DNA of 64,000 nucleotides from Sinomicrobium pectinilyticum (GTDB lineage: Bacteria > Bacteroidota > Bacteroidia > Flavobacteriales > Flavobacteriaceae), in contig NZ_RJTM01000059.1 of assembly GCF_003725735.1 (NCBI RefSeq), positions 1 through 64,000 of the forward strand. Reading direction: 5' to 3'. The notes under the pieces were generated by a model. The model ran no database searches, was not told the origin of the DNA, and worked only from the letters and a program-made list of their open reading frames with translations. Positions 43,223 through 52,326 of the stretch are shown here, in pieces. Each line of letters starts with the position of its first letter. Positions within the stretch are counted from its first letter, which is position 1. Made by a program: the position numbers and the translations under genes.

Positions 43223-43468
43223 TCAGGTATTATCGGGATCTATAAGCAGGGCCATCAACACAGATGCAGTACTAATGATATTGCAAAGCCCATTTACAAA
43301 CAGGAGCCAGGCAAATTTCTTTGGGGATTCATGCCTGATAGCACCATCAGGGATGTAATCCAGGAGCTGATCATAGTCCAGCAGGTTGATGATCACATAA
43401 ATGCTCACCAGGTTAAAAACCATAAGCGCCATGGAAAGGGTAACAATCCATTTTTTTCTTTTTTCCAT
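43223..43468 (-). CDS. Small two-helix membrane protein
   Basis: An 81-residue protein with two hydrophobic helices (WIVTLSMALMVFNLVSIYVII and FAWLLFVNGLCNIISTASVLMALL) separated by an acidic loop. It is 12 bases from both neighbours, in one operon with the AraC gene and the upstream lipoprotein. No family recognised. Confidence 0.6.
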   Translation of the reverse strand: MEKRKKWIVTLSMALMVFNLVSIYVIINLLDYDQLLDYIPDGAIRHESPKKFAWLLFVNGLCNIISTASVLMALLIDPDNT

Positions 43469-43480
43469 GATCTGTTAGTA

Positions 43481-44200
43481 TTACTGATCTCGATTCAAGG
43501 AAAGGTACATAGCACGGGAGATCCCTTCTACACCGTCCTCCAAAGCAATGATCATAAAGCTGACGATGTTTCCCATAGAGTAGTCCCAGTCATCATCCTG
43601 TTCGGTTAATATGACAACAGGCTCTTCATCCATGTCGGGATAGCTGGCATGCCGGACCAGTGCGGTAAAAGTCAAGACAACCCGTTTGTCTGTTTCGGTA
43701 AGCGAAGGATGACCCATAACCAGGGATTCATACCCGGTAATATAATTATGTAAAGCCTGGTCCACATCATATTGAATGACCAAAAGCGTTTCGATAAAGT
43801 CCAACAGACCAGCCTGTGCTGCCGGGCTTAAACCGGAACCGGAAATAATGACTTCCAGTGTTTGCCAGGAGTCATCTGAAACAGTTTCAGTTTTATGGCT
43901 TTGCGTAGTGGCCGGAACAGGCCGTATTCCTGGTAACCTCCCGTCCGGAAGAAGAGAATTGATCTCCATCTCCAATTGGTGCTGAGAAGGAACTTTTCCG
44001 GTCTTTACATACTGTTTCAGGGCCCTTCTATACAGTTCTCCTACCGGGTCATAAGGGTTCTTGTTATTGTCCGGAGAAAAATGTAATTCCTGCGAAAGGG
44101 CATTGGACGTACCCACAGTGTCGTGGTAAAGGGTCTCATCAGTGCTACATGAGAAAAGCATCATGACAGCACCTGCGATTAAACATGCAAATTTTTTCAT
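43481..44200 (-). CDS. Uncharacterised lipoprotein
   Basis: A 239-residue lipoprotein (lipobox AVMMLFSC, Cys18). The mature part is acidic, with DPVGELYRRALKQYV at 51-65 and a helical C-terminal half (PAAQAGLLDFIETLLVIQYDV, TDKRVVLTFTALVRHASY). No enzyme motif seen. It is first in a three-gene operon with the two-helix protein and AraC regulator, and diverges from the TPR-AraC gene across a palindrome-rich gap. Confidence 0.6.
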   Translation of the reverse strand: MKKFACLIAGAVMMLFSCSTDETLYHDTVGTSNALSQELHFSPDNNKNPYDPVGELYRRALKQYVKTGKVPSQHQLEMEINSLLPDGRLPGIRPVPATTQSHKTETVSDDSWQTLEVIISGSGLSPAAQAGLLDFIETLLVIQYDVDQALHNYITGYESLVMGHPSLTETDKRVVLTFTALVRHASYPDMDEEPVVILTEQDDDWDYSMGNIVSFMIIALEDGVEGISRAMYLSLNRDQ

Positions 44201-44521
44201 GTCGGTGAATTTTTAAATGACTGATAATGTTTTCATCAGTTCATACTCACCCGGGTGATCAGAACGTTTCATCCGGAAAATTCCGGCAGTTGTGATCGTT
44301 GAATTCAAGGGTAAAGCTATGGGGGACAGGAGCACTTTTGCAAGGGCTTGTTCGGCGTTTTCCGGAAAACATCCGGTTATTTTCCGGAAAACGCCGAACC
44401 TTATGAATGTTAAAAAACCTCTTGTTTTCAGTAGTTTACAGTATATTTATAGAGGATTCCTTATAAAGGATCAGTTTCATCGGAAAGGGGCGGGCATAAA
44501 GCATAAAAGGAGGATTATTAA
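44201..44521. promoter_or_regulatory. Divergent regulatory region with CCGGAAAA palindromes
   Basis: These 321 bases separate two divergent regulatory operons. A 20-base perfect inverted repeat (44350-44369 with 44380-44399, 10-base spacer) holds two TTTTCCGGAAAA palindromes flanked by GTTCGGCG and CGCCGAAC. A further CCGGAA-AA-TTCCGG lies at 44273-44286. AAAGGAGG at 44507-44514 is an unusually good ribosome-binding site, seven bases before GTG 44522. The palindromes probably bind a dimeric regulator. Confidence 0.6.
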
Positions 44522-46246
44522 GTGTGTTTTATGCTCAAATATGTTATGCTTATGATTCATAAACCGATACTTGCCGTATTCTTCTTTGTGACTTTGGTTG
44601 TTTTTTCACAGGAATCATCCGTGAGGCCTTATGATACACTTTTAGGGAAAAGTTATGATGCGATTTATCAAAAGATCAGGGATTCTAAACTGGATCGTGT
44701 CATCCGGAAAACATATCTAAAGGAATATTTAGACAAGGCCCGGGCCCAGGATAGTTTGGAAAAAATCACTCAGGGGTATAAAAACTACCTGCTATTTGCG
44801 CCGAGGGATATAAGGTTAGTCTATGGAGACAGTATGATCGCTTCAGCGAAAAAGACCGAAGATCCCGTGCATATAGGTTCGGCTTACCTGACCATGGGGA
44901 TCGCCTATTATCGTTTAAAAAAGCATAGGAAAGCCCTGGACCATTACCTGATAGCCAATCAATACCTAATAAAAACAGGAGATGATTACCTGAAAAATAA
45001 GCTAAAGTTTAATATGGCCCTGGTTAAACATGATACCCGGTATTATGACGAGGCCATTGTTCTACTAAAGGAATGTGCGGATTATTTTAAAGAGGACTCC
45101 CTGGAGCACAGGCCGTATTTGAATACACTGTACCTTTTGAGCAGGTGCCATACCAGGATGGAGAATTATGGACTCAGTTCAGAGATCATCGGGTTAGGAA
45201 TTGCCGAAGGCAGAAGGCGTAAGGATACCAGTAGAGAAGTGTATTTCGTCCAAACCGAAGGAATGAACCTTTGCCTGACAGCCAAATATGCACAGGCCAT
45301 ACCGAAACTAAAGGCTTCCCTAAAGCGGATCCGAAAGGAAAAGGATGATTTTGCCAATGTTGTTCTGGGAAATTTCTACCTGGGGAAAAGCTATTGGGGC
45401 CTTGGAGAGCGTGAAAAGGCTGTAGGTTTTTTTGAAAAGGTGGATTCCAGTTTTACGGCCTGGGATTACACGAAATGGGAATATCTGGAAGGGTATACAC
45501 TACTGGAAAGGTATTATAGATCGACCCATGACCTGGAGCTTGAACATCATTATCTGGAAAGACATATCCATGCCCTGGAATTTATGGACCGGCAACAGCA
45601 GGACCTGGCTAAAAAGTTCAAAAAGGAGTATGATATAAAAAGGGTACAACAGGAAAAGGCAGAAGTAGAAATGCTTTTGCAGGCCAAGGCCAAACGTGAA
45701 GTCCTTTGGATCGCATCAGGAGGACTTTTATGCCTTCTGTTGGTAGGATTGATCTATAGGGGATACAGGATAAAAAGAATTTACAAACAACGATTTGATG
45801 CTTTTACAAAAGGACAAAGATCTCGGGGAAGGAAAAAGAAAGCGAAACCCCTCAAAAACCTCGATATCCCTCGGGAAACTGTTGATAAGGTTTTAAAGCA
45901 ACTAGATACCTTTGAAAAAAATAAAAAGTTCTTGGATAAAGAAGTCTCCGCTGGGAAACTGCCTGCTATTTTAGGGGTAAACGCCAAATACCTATCCCTG
46001 ATTGTAGCTTTGTATAAAGAGGGGAGAAAAGTGGTGGAATATCTCAACGATCTTAGAATAGACTTTATTATCGACCTGTTTGAAAAAGATCCGAGAGTAT
46101 TGCATTACAGCAATAAGTATCTCGCCGGGGATGCCGGGTTTAACAGTGAAAGAGCTTTTTCCGATGCGTTTAAATCCCGAACGGATATAAGTCCTAAATT
46201 TTTTATTCAGGAATTGAAAAAGAAAAAGATATGTTCATCAACTTGA
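44522..46246 (+). CDS. TPR-containing membrane regulator with AraC-type C-terminus
   Basis: A 574-residue protein. The AAAGGAGG site favours GTG 44522; ATG 44531 or 44552 are alternatives. A signal/anchor helix is followed by TPR-like helical repeats (about 60-370: SAYLTMGIAYYRLKKHRKAL, YYDEAIVLLKECADYF, LGNFYLGKSYWGLGERE). A membrane helix (VLWIASGGLLCLLLVGLIY, about 394-412) leads to a cytosolic AraC-like domain (LPAILGVNAKYLSLIVALY, then GFNSERAFSDAFKSRTDISPKFF). This layout, periplasmic TPR sensor to cytosolic DNA-binding domain, is common in Flavobacteria. It may sense an envelope signal and control the island. Confidence 0.85.
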   Translation: MCFMLKYVMLMIHKPILAVFFFVTLVVFSQESSVRPYDTLLGKSYDAIYQKIRDSKLDRVIRKTYLKEYLDKARAQDSLEKITQGYKNYLLFAPRDIRLVYGDSMIASAKKTEDPVHIGSAYLTMGIAYYRLKKHRKALDHYLIANQYLIKTGDDYLKNKLKFNMALVKHDTRYYDEAIVLLKECADYFKEDSLEHRPYLNTLYLLSRCHTRMENYGLSSEIIGLGIAEGRRRKDTSREVYFVQTEGMNLCLTAKYAQAIPKLKASLKRIRKEKDDFANVVLGNFYLGKSYWGLGEREKAVGFFEKVDSSFTAWDYTKWEYLEGYTLLERYYRSTHDLELEHHYLERHIHALEFMDRQQQDLAKKFKKEYDIKRVQQEKAEVEMLLQAKAKREVLWIASGGLLCLLLVGLIYRGYRIKRIYKQRFDAFTKGQRSRGRKKKAKPLKNLDIPRETVDKVLKQLDTFEKNKKFLDKEVSAGKLPAILGVNAKYLSLIVALYKEGRKVVEYLNDLRIDFIIDLFEKDPRVLHYSNKYLAGDAGFNSERAFSDAFKSRTDISPKFFIQELKKKKICSST

Positions 46247-46465
46247 AATTTTAGGAAACACATTAACACCTTTGTTTATTTAAGCTTGTTTGGAAGTAAG
46301 CTGTTGATACAAAAAATCATAACAAACAACCTCATAAGGATTTAGATTTAAACAGCCGATTCATACACATGTGAGTATAACTTACATTCAAAGGGTTTTA
46401 ATCGACTTGTAAACTTCTTTATTGGCCTAGGATAAACGGCTTTTGTCATCATTTCAACAAAAAAT
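46247..46465. other. Gap, no feature recognised
   Basis: AT-rich sequence between the TPR-AraC gene and the recombinase relic. No gene or strong hairpin is seen; it may contain further decayed integrase sequence, since a short frame (46441-46340 complement) stays open but has no motif. Confidence 0.35.
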
Positions 46466-46771
46466 TATTCAAAAACCTGTTGCATTGGGTAATAACGGGA
46501 TTTTAACCGTTTTGTTGGTCTTGGCATGCCGAGTATGTATCCAATAACCGCCATCTATCCCTTTCCGAATTTGATTTATGTTCAGCTTCTTGACATCATA
46601 TAGGCCAGTCCCGTATATCAGCTAAAGATAAATATATATTTATCTTTTTTAAACAGCTTTTTTTCAAGTCGTTGGTGTTCCTTTGCTGTCAAATATTGGC
46701 GATCTGATTTGATGTATTTTAATTGGAATTTCTGGAAAGGGTCTTTTCCCAGCCGTTCCATTCCACATGGG
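46466..46771 (-). pseudogene. Tyrosine recombinase (integrase) relic
   Basis: Broken frames on the minus strand spell the middle of a Bacteroidetes phage-integrase-type recombinase. In order: VEWNGWEK, then PFQKFQLKYIKSDRQYL, TAKEHQRLEKKLF, KYIFIFS, a TGA in place of a Cys codon, YTGLAY, a one-base gap, DVKKLNINQIRKGIDGGYW, and TRHAKTNKTVKIPLLPNA with the catalytic-lysine hairpin. The C-terminal His-x-x-Arg and Tyr region is absent. With a stop, at least two frameshifts and no ends, it is not functional. It marks the right side of the T4SS island. Confidence 0.75.
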
Positions 46772-46952
46772 TTTTAGGCTTGAAGGTACGCAGAAACTAT
46801 TCAAAATTCCCCAAATTTGACAAAGAACCACTTTGTCCGTTCTTTCCAATTTATGGGTTTCCTGTATTTTATAGCCTTCAGCTTTTGTAATATTCCGATG
46901 CTGTAGTGTTGTATAAACTGAATATTTTTCAGTAAAAGAAAGTTTTACATCA

Positions 46953-47465
46953 TCAATCAAAATTCCGTACCAGCAAATTCCCTTGCAGGAATTCTTTCCC
47001 GGTACGGAAATTTTTCTTTTTTTCCAGGTTGAGGCTTACCACTTCCCCGTAGCCTGTTTGTTGTTCCAGGCGGTAGGTAAAGGCCAGGATATCGTTATAA
47101 CCGCCTTCTACCGTAAGGTCATAGGTGTGAATTTTAAGTCCTTCTTTTTCAAAAATATGAGGTTCGTGAAAGGCGATGACCTCGAGGTTCAGTTCATCCG
47201 CGTTTTCGTTTACCGCTTTCAGGAGGTTGTGCTGCATGGAAGTGCCGCCGATCTTGTATTTGCGTAGCAGCGAATCGTAATAAGCATTTTTTTCATTGAG
47301 GACCGATAACTGCCTGGGAATATCATTAAACAGGGATTCCTCCGTTTTCAGGGCATTGTACTCACTTTTGGTACGGACCGTATTGGAAATAGCCAGGGTA
47401 TAGCAGAGGAATAAGACTATGAGAAATACCACAACAGCAACTATATTTTTGTTCCGGGAGGTCAT
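46953..47465 (-). CDS. PilO/GspM-like assembly protein
   Basis: About 170 residues from the Met at 47465, where ATGA overlaps the upstream stop; a longer frame exists but lies inside that gene. One N-terminal helix (IVAVVVFLIVLFLCYTLAIS) is followed by a coiled coil and a ferredoxin-like domain (YDLTVEGGYNDILAFTYRLEQ), the plan of PilO/GspM. It would help anchor the ATPase platform to the secretin. It is the last intact gene of the operon; the integrase relic starts 180 bases further on. Confidence 0.7.
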   Translation of the reverse strand: MTSRNKNIVAVVVFLIVLFLCYTLAISNTVRTKSEYNALKTEESLFNDIPRQLSVLNEKNAYYDSLLRKYKIGGTSMQHNLLKAVNENADELNLEVIAFHEPHIFEKEGLKIHTYDLTVEGGYNDILAFTYRLEQQTGYGEVVSLNLEKKKNFRTGKEFLQGNLLVRNFD

Positions 47466-48667
47466 GGATTGTTTTTTATGGTTAACATAATGGAGAACGA
47501 AGCACCGGAAGCCGAGGAGCCGTAATCCCTGATAGAGACGTTTTCGGTCCAGTTCATGGCTTCGAGATTTTCGATCCATTCGGAGAAGCGGTTGCTGTCC
47601 GCGGATTCCCCGGAGATCATAATCCGGTCTTCCTGTAACAGCACTTCCTGTCCTTCCCTGATCTGTTTTTGCAGCGGTTGGTAGCGGAGCTCCTTCAGAA
47701 GGATGGAAGCGGGGAGGGCCTGTATAATCCGGTCGGTGTAATAGGAGCTCCTGGAGCCGGAGGAGGACCGGATATCCCCGACAACTTTTTCTTTTTTATC
47801 CACTTCCTCTTTCAGTTTCATAAAATTCTCCCGGTTAAGCCGGTTTACTTCCGAGGCTTGCTTTATAACTTCGGTTTTCCCGAAATAATGGTTAAAAACC
47901 ATAAAATTAGCAAGCAGCAGGACAAGAAGGAAAACCAGGGCGCTGCGGACGAACAGCCGGAAAAAACGCCGGTGGTAAAACTCCTGCCGGAAGTAAGTAT
48001 TCCGGTCCGAAAAGTTGGAGATGGAACCGGTATTTCCCGTGATGAGCCCCAGTACGGCAACAAATCCGGGCAGGTGAGGCCCGGGGATCTCCAGTCCGTT
48101 TACGGTATATGTGGTACCCGGTACAGTCTCTTCTTTCCGGATATCCGCAAGCAACCCGTCCGCAAATATCACCCTGGCGTTGGAAACCCCGGTTTCCCCG
48201 TTCCCGGTAAATGCGGCCAGGTGCTGCATACACAATAAGCCCAGGGAGAACCCGGAAGGAGTATACCCTTTGTCTTTCAGCTCCCCGAGTATACGGTCTA
48301 TATATGCTTTCCGGCAGATGGCAATAAAAGCACGTTCCCCGGAAGGGACGACTTCATAGTAAAAATCATCTATTTTAATATTCGGAAAAGCTTTGTTCAC
48401 TATAGCGATATCCGCATTCCCGGTGGTCTCCGTAATTCTTGTAAGTATGTTATTGGTATTGATAATAACCAGGGTATGGTGATGGGCGGACAGGGTATCC
48501 GGGAGATCGTCCGGCGCGTTGGTGCTGCCGCTTTCCGTAATAAGGATCTCGTCTTTCTGTCTTTTTACAACGGTACTTATCCACCCGGTGCCTGCGGAGG
48601 TTTCCGAGAGTTCCAGCGCCTGGAATATATGGCCTTCCCTGAGGTATGTAAGGATATCTCGGATCAT
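47462..48667 (-). CDS. GspL/PilM-PilN-like assembly protein
   Basis: A 401-residue bitopic protein. The N-terminal ~220 residues resemble a reduced actin-like PilM/GspL cytoplasmic domain (RAFIAICRKAYIDRILGEL, GYTPSGFSLGLLC). A membrane helix (FVRSALVFLLVLLLANFMVF, about 233-253) leads to a coiled coil and PilN-like periplasmic domain (IIQALPASILLKELRY, RIMISGESADSNRFSEWIENLE). It would link the ATPase to the periplasmic part. It sits between the secretin and the PilO-like gene. Confidence 0.7.
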   Translation of the reverse strand: MIRDILTYLREGHIFQALELSETSAGTGWISTVVKRQKDEILITESGSTNAPDDLPDTLSAHHHTLVIINTNNILTRITETTGNADIAIVNKAFPNIKIDDFYYEVVPSGERAFIAICRKAYIDRILGELKDKGYTPSGFSLGLLCMQHLAAFTGNGETGVSNARVIFADGLLADIRKEETVPGTTYTVNGLEIPGPHLPGFVAVLGLITGNTGSISNFSDRNTYFRQEFYHRRFFRLFVRSALVFLLVLLLANFMVFNHYFGKTEVIKQASEVNRLNRENFMKLKEEVDKKEKVVGDIRSSSGSRSSYYTDRIIQALPASILLKELRYQPLQKQIREGQEVLLQEDRIMISGESADSNRFSEWIENLEAMNWTENVSIRDYGSSASGASFSIMLTIKNNP

Positions 48668-48668
48668 A

Positions 48669-50903
48669 TTAATAGATAACCGTAGGTTTGATCAGCACCG
48701 TGAGTTTCTTTTTAGAATCTTCCCGTTTTCTGCTGCTGAACAGCCATTTTATAATAGGGATCCTGGACAGCAGCGGTACACCGCTCCCGGAATCGTTCTT
48801 CATTTTTTCTTCCAGTCCGCCGAGGACCACCAGGTCCTGGTCCTGTACACGGATAATGGAACTGAACTCCCGCGAGGTAAGCCCGGGAGGGGCGTCTTCC
48901 TCGATCCGTTCACCACTGAAGTCGGACTGTATGACGTTGATATCCAGGGTGATTTGTCCGTCTCCCGAAACCAGGGGTTTGATGCTTACGGCCAGTTCCG
49001 CGTCTATAGGCATATAATTGCGTATTTCGGAAGACTGCGGTATCTGCGACCCGTAATAATTCTGGTTGGTGACGACATAGTAGGTCGTTTCCCCGATGGA
49101 GAGGTGCGCCCTGTGCCCGTTAAGGGTGGATAACTTAGGCGTAGACCGGATCTTTACATTGCCATTGGCTTCCATAGCTTTGATAGTAGCAAAAAACTCG
49201 GGGACCACTTTACCTACATTCAGCGAACCGAACCCGTCGAATCCGCCGATAACCCGGTTTACGGTTTCGGCACCCAGGGTGAGATCGGTATTGGGAAAAA
49301 TACCTCCTTTGGTCTTTGTCGGCTTGTCGCCTATACCCCAGCTTATACCGGTTTCTACGGTGGCCGTACGGCTTACTTCCAGAAGCATGACTTCTATGAG
49401 GATTACCGGTACCGGTTTGTCCATCTGTTTGATAAACGATTTGAAACGGTTGATGTTTGCAGCAGGGCCACTGACCAGGAAGCTGTTCAGTTCGAAGTCT
49501 ATTTTGATGTCCAGGTCGGCAATGATCTCTCCCGGAAGGATATTGACCAGGGCTTCGGCCTTACTGTTGTAGGAGCTGAAATTATCGGAATTGGAGGTGT
49601 TGAGTGACGAGGTAGGACGGTTGAGGTTATTGTTGCCGTAGGTATTGCTATTACCGTACATATTTTGCCCGCTATTAAACCCGCCGCCGAGATAGTTGAT
49701 ACCCCCGGGCACCGTTCTTCCGGAAGAACGTGTGGAACCGCTGTTTCCGGACGGGTCGCCCAACAGTTCCACGGAGCGGTGCATGAGCTGTACGATCTCT
49801 ACTTTACGTACGCTAAGCTGGTTGGCCATGCCGAAAAAGTAGATATTGCCTTCCTTCTTAAAAGTGAAATGACCATCGGAAGGAGCAACTGCTTGCCGTA
49901 TGCCGTTATTATCATTGTTGTTATTACCAGAATTCCGATTATTACCACGAGCAGCAAGGGGCTGGCCGCTTTCGAATATCTTTTCCAGTAACTCGTCAAA
50001 AGTTATGCTTTTGGCTTTGAACGTAACACTACCCGCATTTTCCAGCGGCGTGGCCGTGTAGATGTCCAGCTTAAGGTCATAGCCTATTTCATTGATGATG
50101 TTGGCAACCGGTGTATTGTTGAAATCCACTTTTAGGGTCATGGAGGTGGTATCCAATACTTCGTAATAAAAATTAGCACCCCTGGGAGCCCGCATGGGCC
50201 TGTTTTGAGGCGGGATGTTTCCGCCCGGCTCTCCCTCCGGCCCGGCAGATAAATATGCCGCATCGAACAGGTAAAAACCGTCCCTGGATTTGCTGTAGAT
50301 CAGGTTATTGGTAGCGGCAAGGTTTTCCATGGCCTTGTCAAAATCAACATCTTTCAGGTACATCCGTAAGGGAGTGTTTTCCAGTTCGGAACTGTACAAC
50401 AGGTTATGACCGGATATATCGATGATCTTGCGGAAAACCTTCCCGAGGGGATCATTGTCCAGGTCCATGGAAATAAGATCGTCCGCAGGGTCGTATTGCA
50501 CCCGTATCGCTTTCTCTTCGGGAATTTCCTCCGGGGGTGTATACTGGTGTATGGAGAGAATGTTCCCCGTGAAATCGATATCCAGCTGGTACTCCTTGCA
50601 CAGGAACACCAGCAGGTCGGCCACGGTAACATCCGAAAAATTATTGACTATGGTGATATTCTGCAGTTCGGGCGATACGTTAATATTTACTTTATGCACC
50701 CGGGACACGGCCATCAGAAAGCCGGAAAGAGGGACATTGTTCACGTTAATATCCGTTTTGAAGCTCTCGGTAAGCCCGGGGTTGTCCACAGACAGGGACT
50801 CCAGGTGATTGCGGATGCTCTCTATGCGCCGGGAATCATTGTCCTGGGCAAGGAGAGAGGTTGCAATACATAAAAACAGGCACAGCGTAATTTTTTTTAT
50901 CAT
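48669..50903 (-). CDS. Type II secretion/type IV pilus secretin
   Basis: A 744-residue outer-membrane channel protein. A signal peptide ends TSLLAQ. Several N domains precede the pore: DINVNNVPLSGFLMAVSRVH and VTVADLLVFLCKEYQ (N0/STN-like), then a low-complexity Asn/Gly/Ser linker (about 320-440). The secretin domain (about 500-744) has PVILIEVMLLEVSRTATVETG, TLNGHRAHLSIGE and the terminal VPLLSRIPIIKWLFSSRKRE block. It is the exit port of the system encoded here. The long Asn-rich linker is unusual. Confidence 0.9.
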   Translation of the reverse strand: MIKKITLCLFLCIATSLLAQDNDSRRIESIRNHLESLSVDNPGLTESFKTDINVNNVPLSGFLMAVSRVHKVNINVSPELQNITIVNNFSDVTVADLLVFLCKEYQLDIDFTGNILSIHQYTPPEEIPEEKAIRVQYDPADDLISMDLDNDPLGKVFRKIIDISGHNLLYSSELENTPLRMYLKDVDFDKAMENLAATNNLIYSKSRDGFYLFDAAYLSAGPEGEPGGNIPPQNRPMRAPRGANFYYEVLDTTSMTLKVDFNNTPVANIINEIGYDLKLDIYTATPLENAGSVTFKAKSITFDELLEKIFESGQPLAARGNNRNSGNNNNDNNGIRQAVAPSDGHFTFKKEGNIYFFGMANQLSVRKVEIVQLMHRSVELLGDPSGNSGSTRSSGRTVPGGINYLGGGFNSGQNMYGNSNTYGNNNLNRPTSSLNTSNSDNFSSYNSKAEALVNILPGEIIADLDIKIDFELNSFLVSGPAANINRFKSFIKQMDKPVPVILIEVMLLEVSRTATVETGISWGIGDKPTKTKGGIFPNTDLTLGAETVNRVIGGFDGFGSLNVGKVVPEFFATIKAMEANGNVKIRSTPKLSTLNGHRAHLSIGETTYYVVTNQNYYGSQIPQSSEIRNYMPIDAELAVSIKPLVSGDGQITLDINVIQSDFSGERIEEDAPPGLTSREFSSIIRVQDQDLVVLGGLEEKMKNDSGSGVPLLSRIPIIKWLFSSRKREDSKKKLTVLIKPTVIY

Positions 50904-50909
50904 AAGCGA

Positions 50910-52322
50910 TCAATCCATCAGCAAGGCATATACTTCCTCGACGGACGTTATCCCGTCCCGTACCAGTTGTATGGCATTGCTTTTTAAGGTGTTAATATTA
51001 TTCTCCCCGAGATAGGTCTCTATTTCAAGGGTGTTGTTTTTAATATGCTCTGCAAGACCGCCGGTTATGGGGATGATCTCGTAAATGGCTTTTCTGCCGC
51101 TGTAACCGGTATGGTAGCAGGCGTTACAGCCAACGGCCCGGTAATGGGTTTGCAGGGAAGCGGGTACGCGGAAGTTTTCGGGAAAAATACTTTTTTCTAC
51201 GGGAACTTCCTCCTTACAATGATCACATAATTTCCTTACCAGCCGCTGGGCTACGCTGACATTGAGCGTACTTGCAATTAAAAACGGCGGTACTCCCATA
51301 TCTACCAGGCGGGATACCGTTGCCCAGGCGGAATTGGTGTGAATGGTGGAAAGTACCAGGTGACCGGTAAGAGCTGCCCGGATAGCCATATTGGCTGTTT
51401 TTACATCTCTGATCTCCCCGACCATGATCACATCCGGGTCCTGCCGTAGAAAAGTACGCATGGCCGAAGCGAAATCCAGGCCTATGTTCTCTTTGAGCTG
51501 TACCTGGTTGACGCCTTCGAGGGTGTATTCTATAGGATCCTCTATAGTGAGTATATTGGTTTTGGGATCGTTGAGCAGTTTCAGCGTGGCATACAGGGTT
51601 GTCGTTTTCCCGGACCCGGTGGGGCCGGATATGAGTATGATACCGTTAGGTTTACGGATACTCTCTTTAAACATTTTCAATTCCCTTTCTGTAAAGCCCA
51701 GTCCGCTCAATTTAAACCTGCTCGCGTCTTTACTCAGGATACGAAGCACTATTTTTTCACCGTGCAGGGTAGGCAGGGAGGAGACCCGGATGTCGAACTC
51801 GCCGGTATCGGAATTCACCGTAATACGCCCGTCCTGCGGCAATCTTTTTTCACTGATATCCAGGTTGGCCCTTATTTTTATCTTATTGATGATCACCGGG
51901 TATTCTTCTATGGGAATATGGAATTGCTCTATCAGTTTTCCGTCCAGGCGATAGCGTACCCTGCACTTTTCTTCATAAGGCTCGAAATGAATATCACTGC
52001 TGCCTATTTCTTTGGCGGTAATGAGTATTTTCTCCAGGAAATCCGGCGTATAGCGAAGGTTCTCCCCGGGGATTTGTTCTGCCTTCCTGTAATTGGTAGC
52101 GAGATACCTGTTTAGCTCTTCTTCGGTATCGCCATGCAGTTCTATCTTACTTCCCAGGATGATCTCCAGTTCTTCTTTCAGTCCCGGGAGGGCCTGCTTG
52201 TCTGTTTTAAAGGTAATATGGCCGTTTTGTTTACTTACAGGGACAATGCGGTAATGAAAGGCCTGCTCCGCACTGATAAGCTGCTGTAAACCGGTTTCTA
52301 TATGATATGAGTTCAGTTCCAT
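50910..52322 (-). CDS. GspE/PilB-type secretion ATPase
   Basis: A 470-residue hexameric motor ATPase. The N-terminal GSPII_E domain is short. The core has SSDIHFEPYEEKCRVRYRLDG, Walker A GPTGSGKTTT near residue 237, the Asp-box DPIEYTLEGVNQVQ, Walker B QDPDVIMVGEIRD, and a four-cysteine zinc site CDHCKEE...CNACYHTG. It drives pseudopilus assembly. It lies 4 bases after the prepilin peptidase gene and 6 before the secretin. Confidence 0.93.
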   Translation of the reverse strand: MELNSYHIETGLQQLISAEQAFHYRIVPVSKQNGHITFKTDKQALPGLKEELEIILGSKIELHGDTEEELNRYLATNYRKAEQIPGENLRYTPDFLEKILITAKEIGSSDIHFEPYEEKCRVRYRLDGKLIEQFHIPIEEYPVIINKIKIRANLDISEKRLPQDGRITVNSDTGEFDIRVSSLPTLHGEKIVLRILSKDASRFKLSGLGFTERELKMFKESIRKPNGIILISGPTGSGKTTTLYATLKLLNDPKTNILTIEDPIEYTLEGVNQVQLKENIGLDFASAMRTFLRQDPDVIMVGEIRDVKTANMAIRAALTGHLVLSTIHTNSAWATVSRLVDMGVPPFLIASTLNVSVAQRLVRKLCDHCKEEVPVEKSIFPENFRVPASLQTHYRAVGCNACYHTGYSGRKAIYEIIPITGGLAEHIKNNTLEIETYLGENNINTLKSNAIQLVRDGITSVEEVYALLMD

Positions 52323-52326
52323 AGGT

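Noticed and set aside
46664-46960. 98-codon minus-strand frame after the PilO-like gene
   Set aside because: Its second half runs out of frame across the integrase relic; no family resemblance.
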